From Campylobacterales bacterium (GTDB lineage Bacteria > Campylobacterota > Campylobacteria > Campylobacterales > Sulfurimonadaceae), in NCBI GenBank assembly GCA_024280035.1, contig JAJRQV010000014.1:95812-159811 (forward strand): 64,000 nt of DNA, read 5' to 3'. Below, in pieces: positions 63,739-64,000 of the stretch. The translations under genes and the position numbers were made by a program. A model generated the notes under the pieces. It ran no database searches and was not told the DNA's origin. It saw only the letters and a list, made by a program, of their open reading frames with translations. Within the stretch, counting starts at the first letter, position 1. Each line of letters starts with the position of its first letter.

Positions 63739-63907
63739 GAAGAGAGGCTCTGCCTCAGCAAAAGGGTAAATGGGTTGCTTTGCGAAGAGCAAAATCTTAA
63801 GAACTATTTCAGTTTGAAACTGACAAGCTCCATTAACCATTAACCATTAACCATTAACCATTAACCATTAACCATTAACCATTAACCATTAACCATTAAC
63901 CATTAAC
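63739..63907 (+). repeat. Intergenic element ending in a 7-bp tandem array (CATTAAC)11
   Basis: After moeA, a GAGGC-TCT-GCCTC hairpin (63744-63756) is followed by GGTAAATGGGTT, CTTTGC, GAAGAG and AAACTGACAAGCTC. Eleven perfect CATTAAC copies at 63831-63907 come next. The layout parallels the 56.1-kb element and again lies between convergent genes. No coding frame was found. Confidence 0.75.
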
Positions 63908-63909
63908 GA

Positions 63910-63932
63910 AAGCTAAGATACAATCTTAGCTT
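63910..63932. terminator. Terminator hairpin between convergent genes
   Basis: AAGCTAAGAT and ATCTTAGCTT form a perfect 10-bp stem with a 3-base loop. It covers the last codons of the leftward gene and follows the CATTAAC array on the rightward side. Confidence 0.65.
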
Positions 63933-64000
63933 TTATCTCTTCTTCTTCAATCTCATCTTTTTTGTATTTTACTACTACTAGATTTTCTGTTTCATTAACA
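63913..64000 (-). CDS. C-terminal end of an unidentified protein (5' part outside window)
   Basis: An open frame from the right edge ends at TAG 63915-63913 and reads NETENLVVVKYKKDEIEEEE, then IKAKIVS. It is too short to name. The terminator hairpin at its end and its place convergent to moeA support a genuine gene end. Confidence 0.5.
   Translation of the reverse strand, partial: VNETENLVVVKYKKDEIEEEEIKAKIVS

Overview
The window looks like a chromosomal segment of a free-living Campylobacterota bacterium, closest in style to the Sulfurimonas/Sulfurovum group. The base composition is strongly AT-rich and genes are tightly packed. Lineage markers include a remote-type CheZ, a PAS protein paired with a short methyl-accepting protein as in CetB/CetA energy taxis, MqnA of the futalosine menaquinone route, a roughly 1060-residue NAD-glutamate dehydrogenase and -10 boxes of the form gcTATAAT. 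The genus is inferred from gene content only. No tRNA, rRNA, CRISPR array, prophage or insertion sequence was recognised.

Layout. 0-7.4 kb: end of a PHP phosphatase, cheZ, a U32 peptidase/tRNA hydroxylase, DUF429, a PAS-MCP pair behind a sigma54-type promoter, purE, a small HTH/coiled-coil protein and a DUF89 phosphatase. 7.4-15 kb: first half of a cobalamin cluster (cbiB, cobQ, cobD, an APH-type kinase, a Cys-rich protein, a CbiM-like permease, cbiK, cbiA). 15-26.2 kb: TonB-ExbB-ExbD, an RND tripartite efflux operon, a membrane 4Fe-4S protein and a TonB-dependent receptor. 26.5-33.4 kb: second half of the cobalamin cluster (cbiC, a 2Fe-2S ferredoxin, cbiD, cbiET, cbiF, cbiG, cbiH and divergent cbiL). 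33.5-41.3 kb: AmmeMemoRadiSam proteins, a CitE-like lyase, an OmpA porin, a CDGSH protein, a methyltransferase and asnB. 41.7-44.6 kb: GAF, CBS, PII-like and DUF1538 proteins. 44.7-56 kb: arsC, Sel1, dcd, accBC, a SurA-like chaperone, gltX, a c-di-GMP phosphodiesterase, malic enzyme and mqo. 56-64 kb: NAD-GDH, mqnA, a NifU-like protein, a degenerate GGDEF protein and moaD-moaE-moeA.

The cobalamin genes encode most of an anaerobic (early cobalt insertion) pathway from sirohydrochlorin to cobinamide phosphate, including CobD for the aminopropanol arm. cbiJ and the nucleotide-loop genes are not here. The TonB machinery and an outer-membrane receptor lie between the two halves, which suggests but does not prove cobalt or corrinoid uptake.

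The most striking sequence-level observation is a high density of gene-breaking lesions. There are five in-frame nonsense codons (two in cobQ, one each in mqo, a Cys-rich cobalamin-cluster protein and a small HTH protein), and four places where one missing base explains a broken frame or lost start (DUF429, CbiM-like, 4Fe-4S membrane protein, a small secreted protein). All five nonsense codons can be explained by G:C to T:A changes. This may be real decay, a mutator history, or DNA damage or assembly error. The second is a pair of look-alike intergenic elements (56.1 kb and 63.8 kb) between convergent genes, each with a shared lead-in sequence ending in a short tandem array, 8-bp units in one and 7-bp units in the other.
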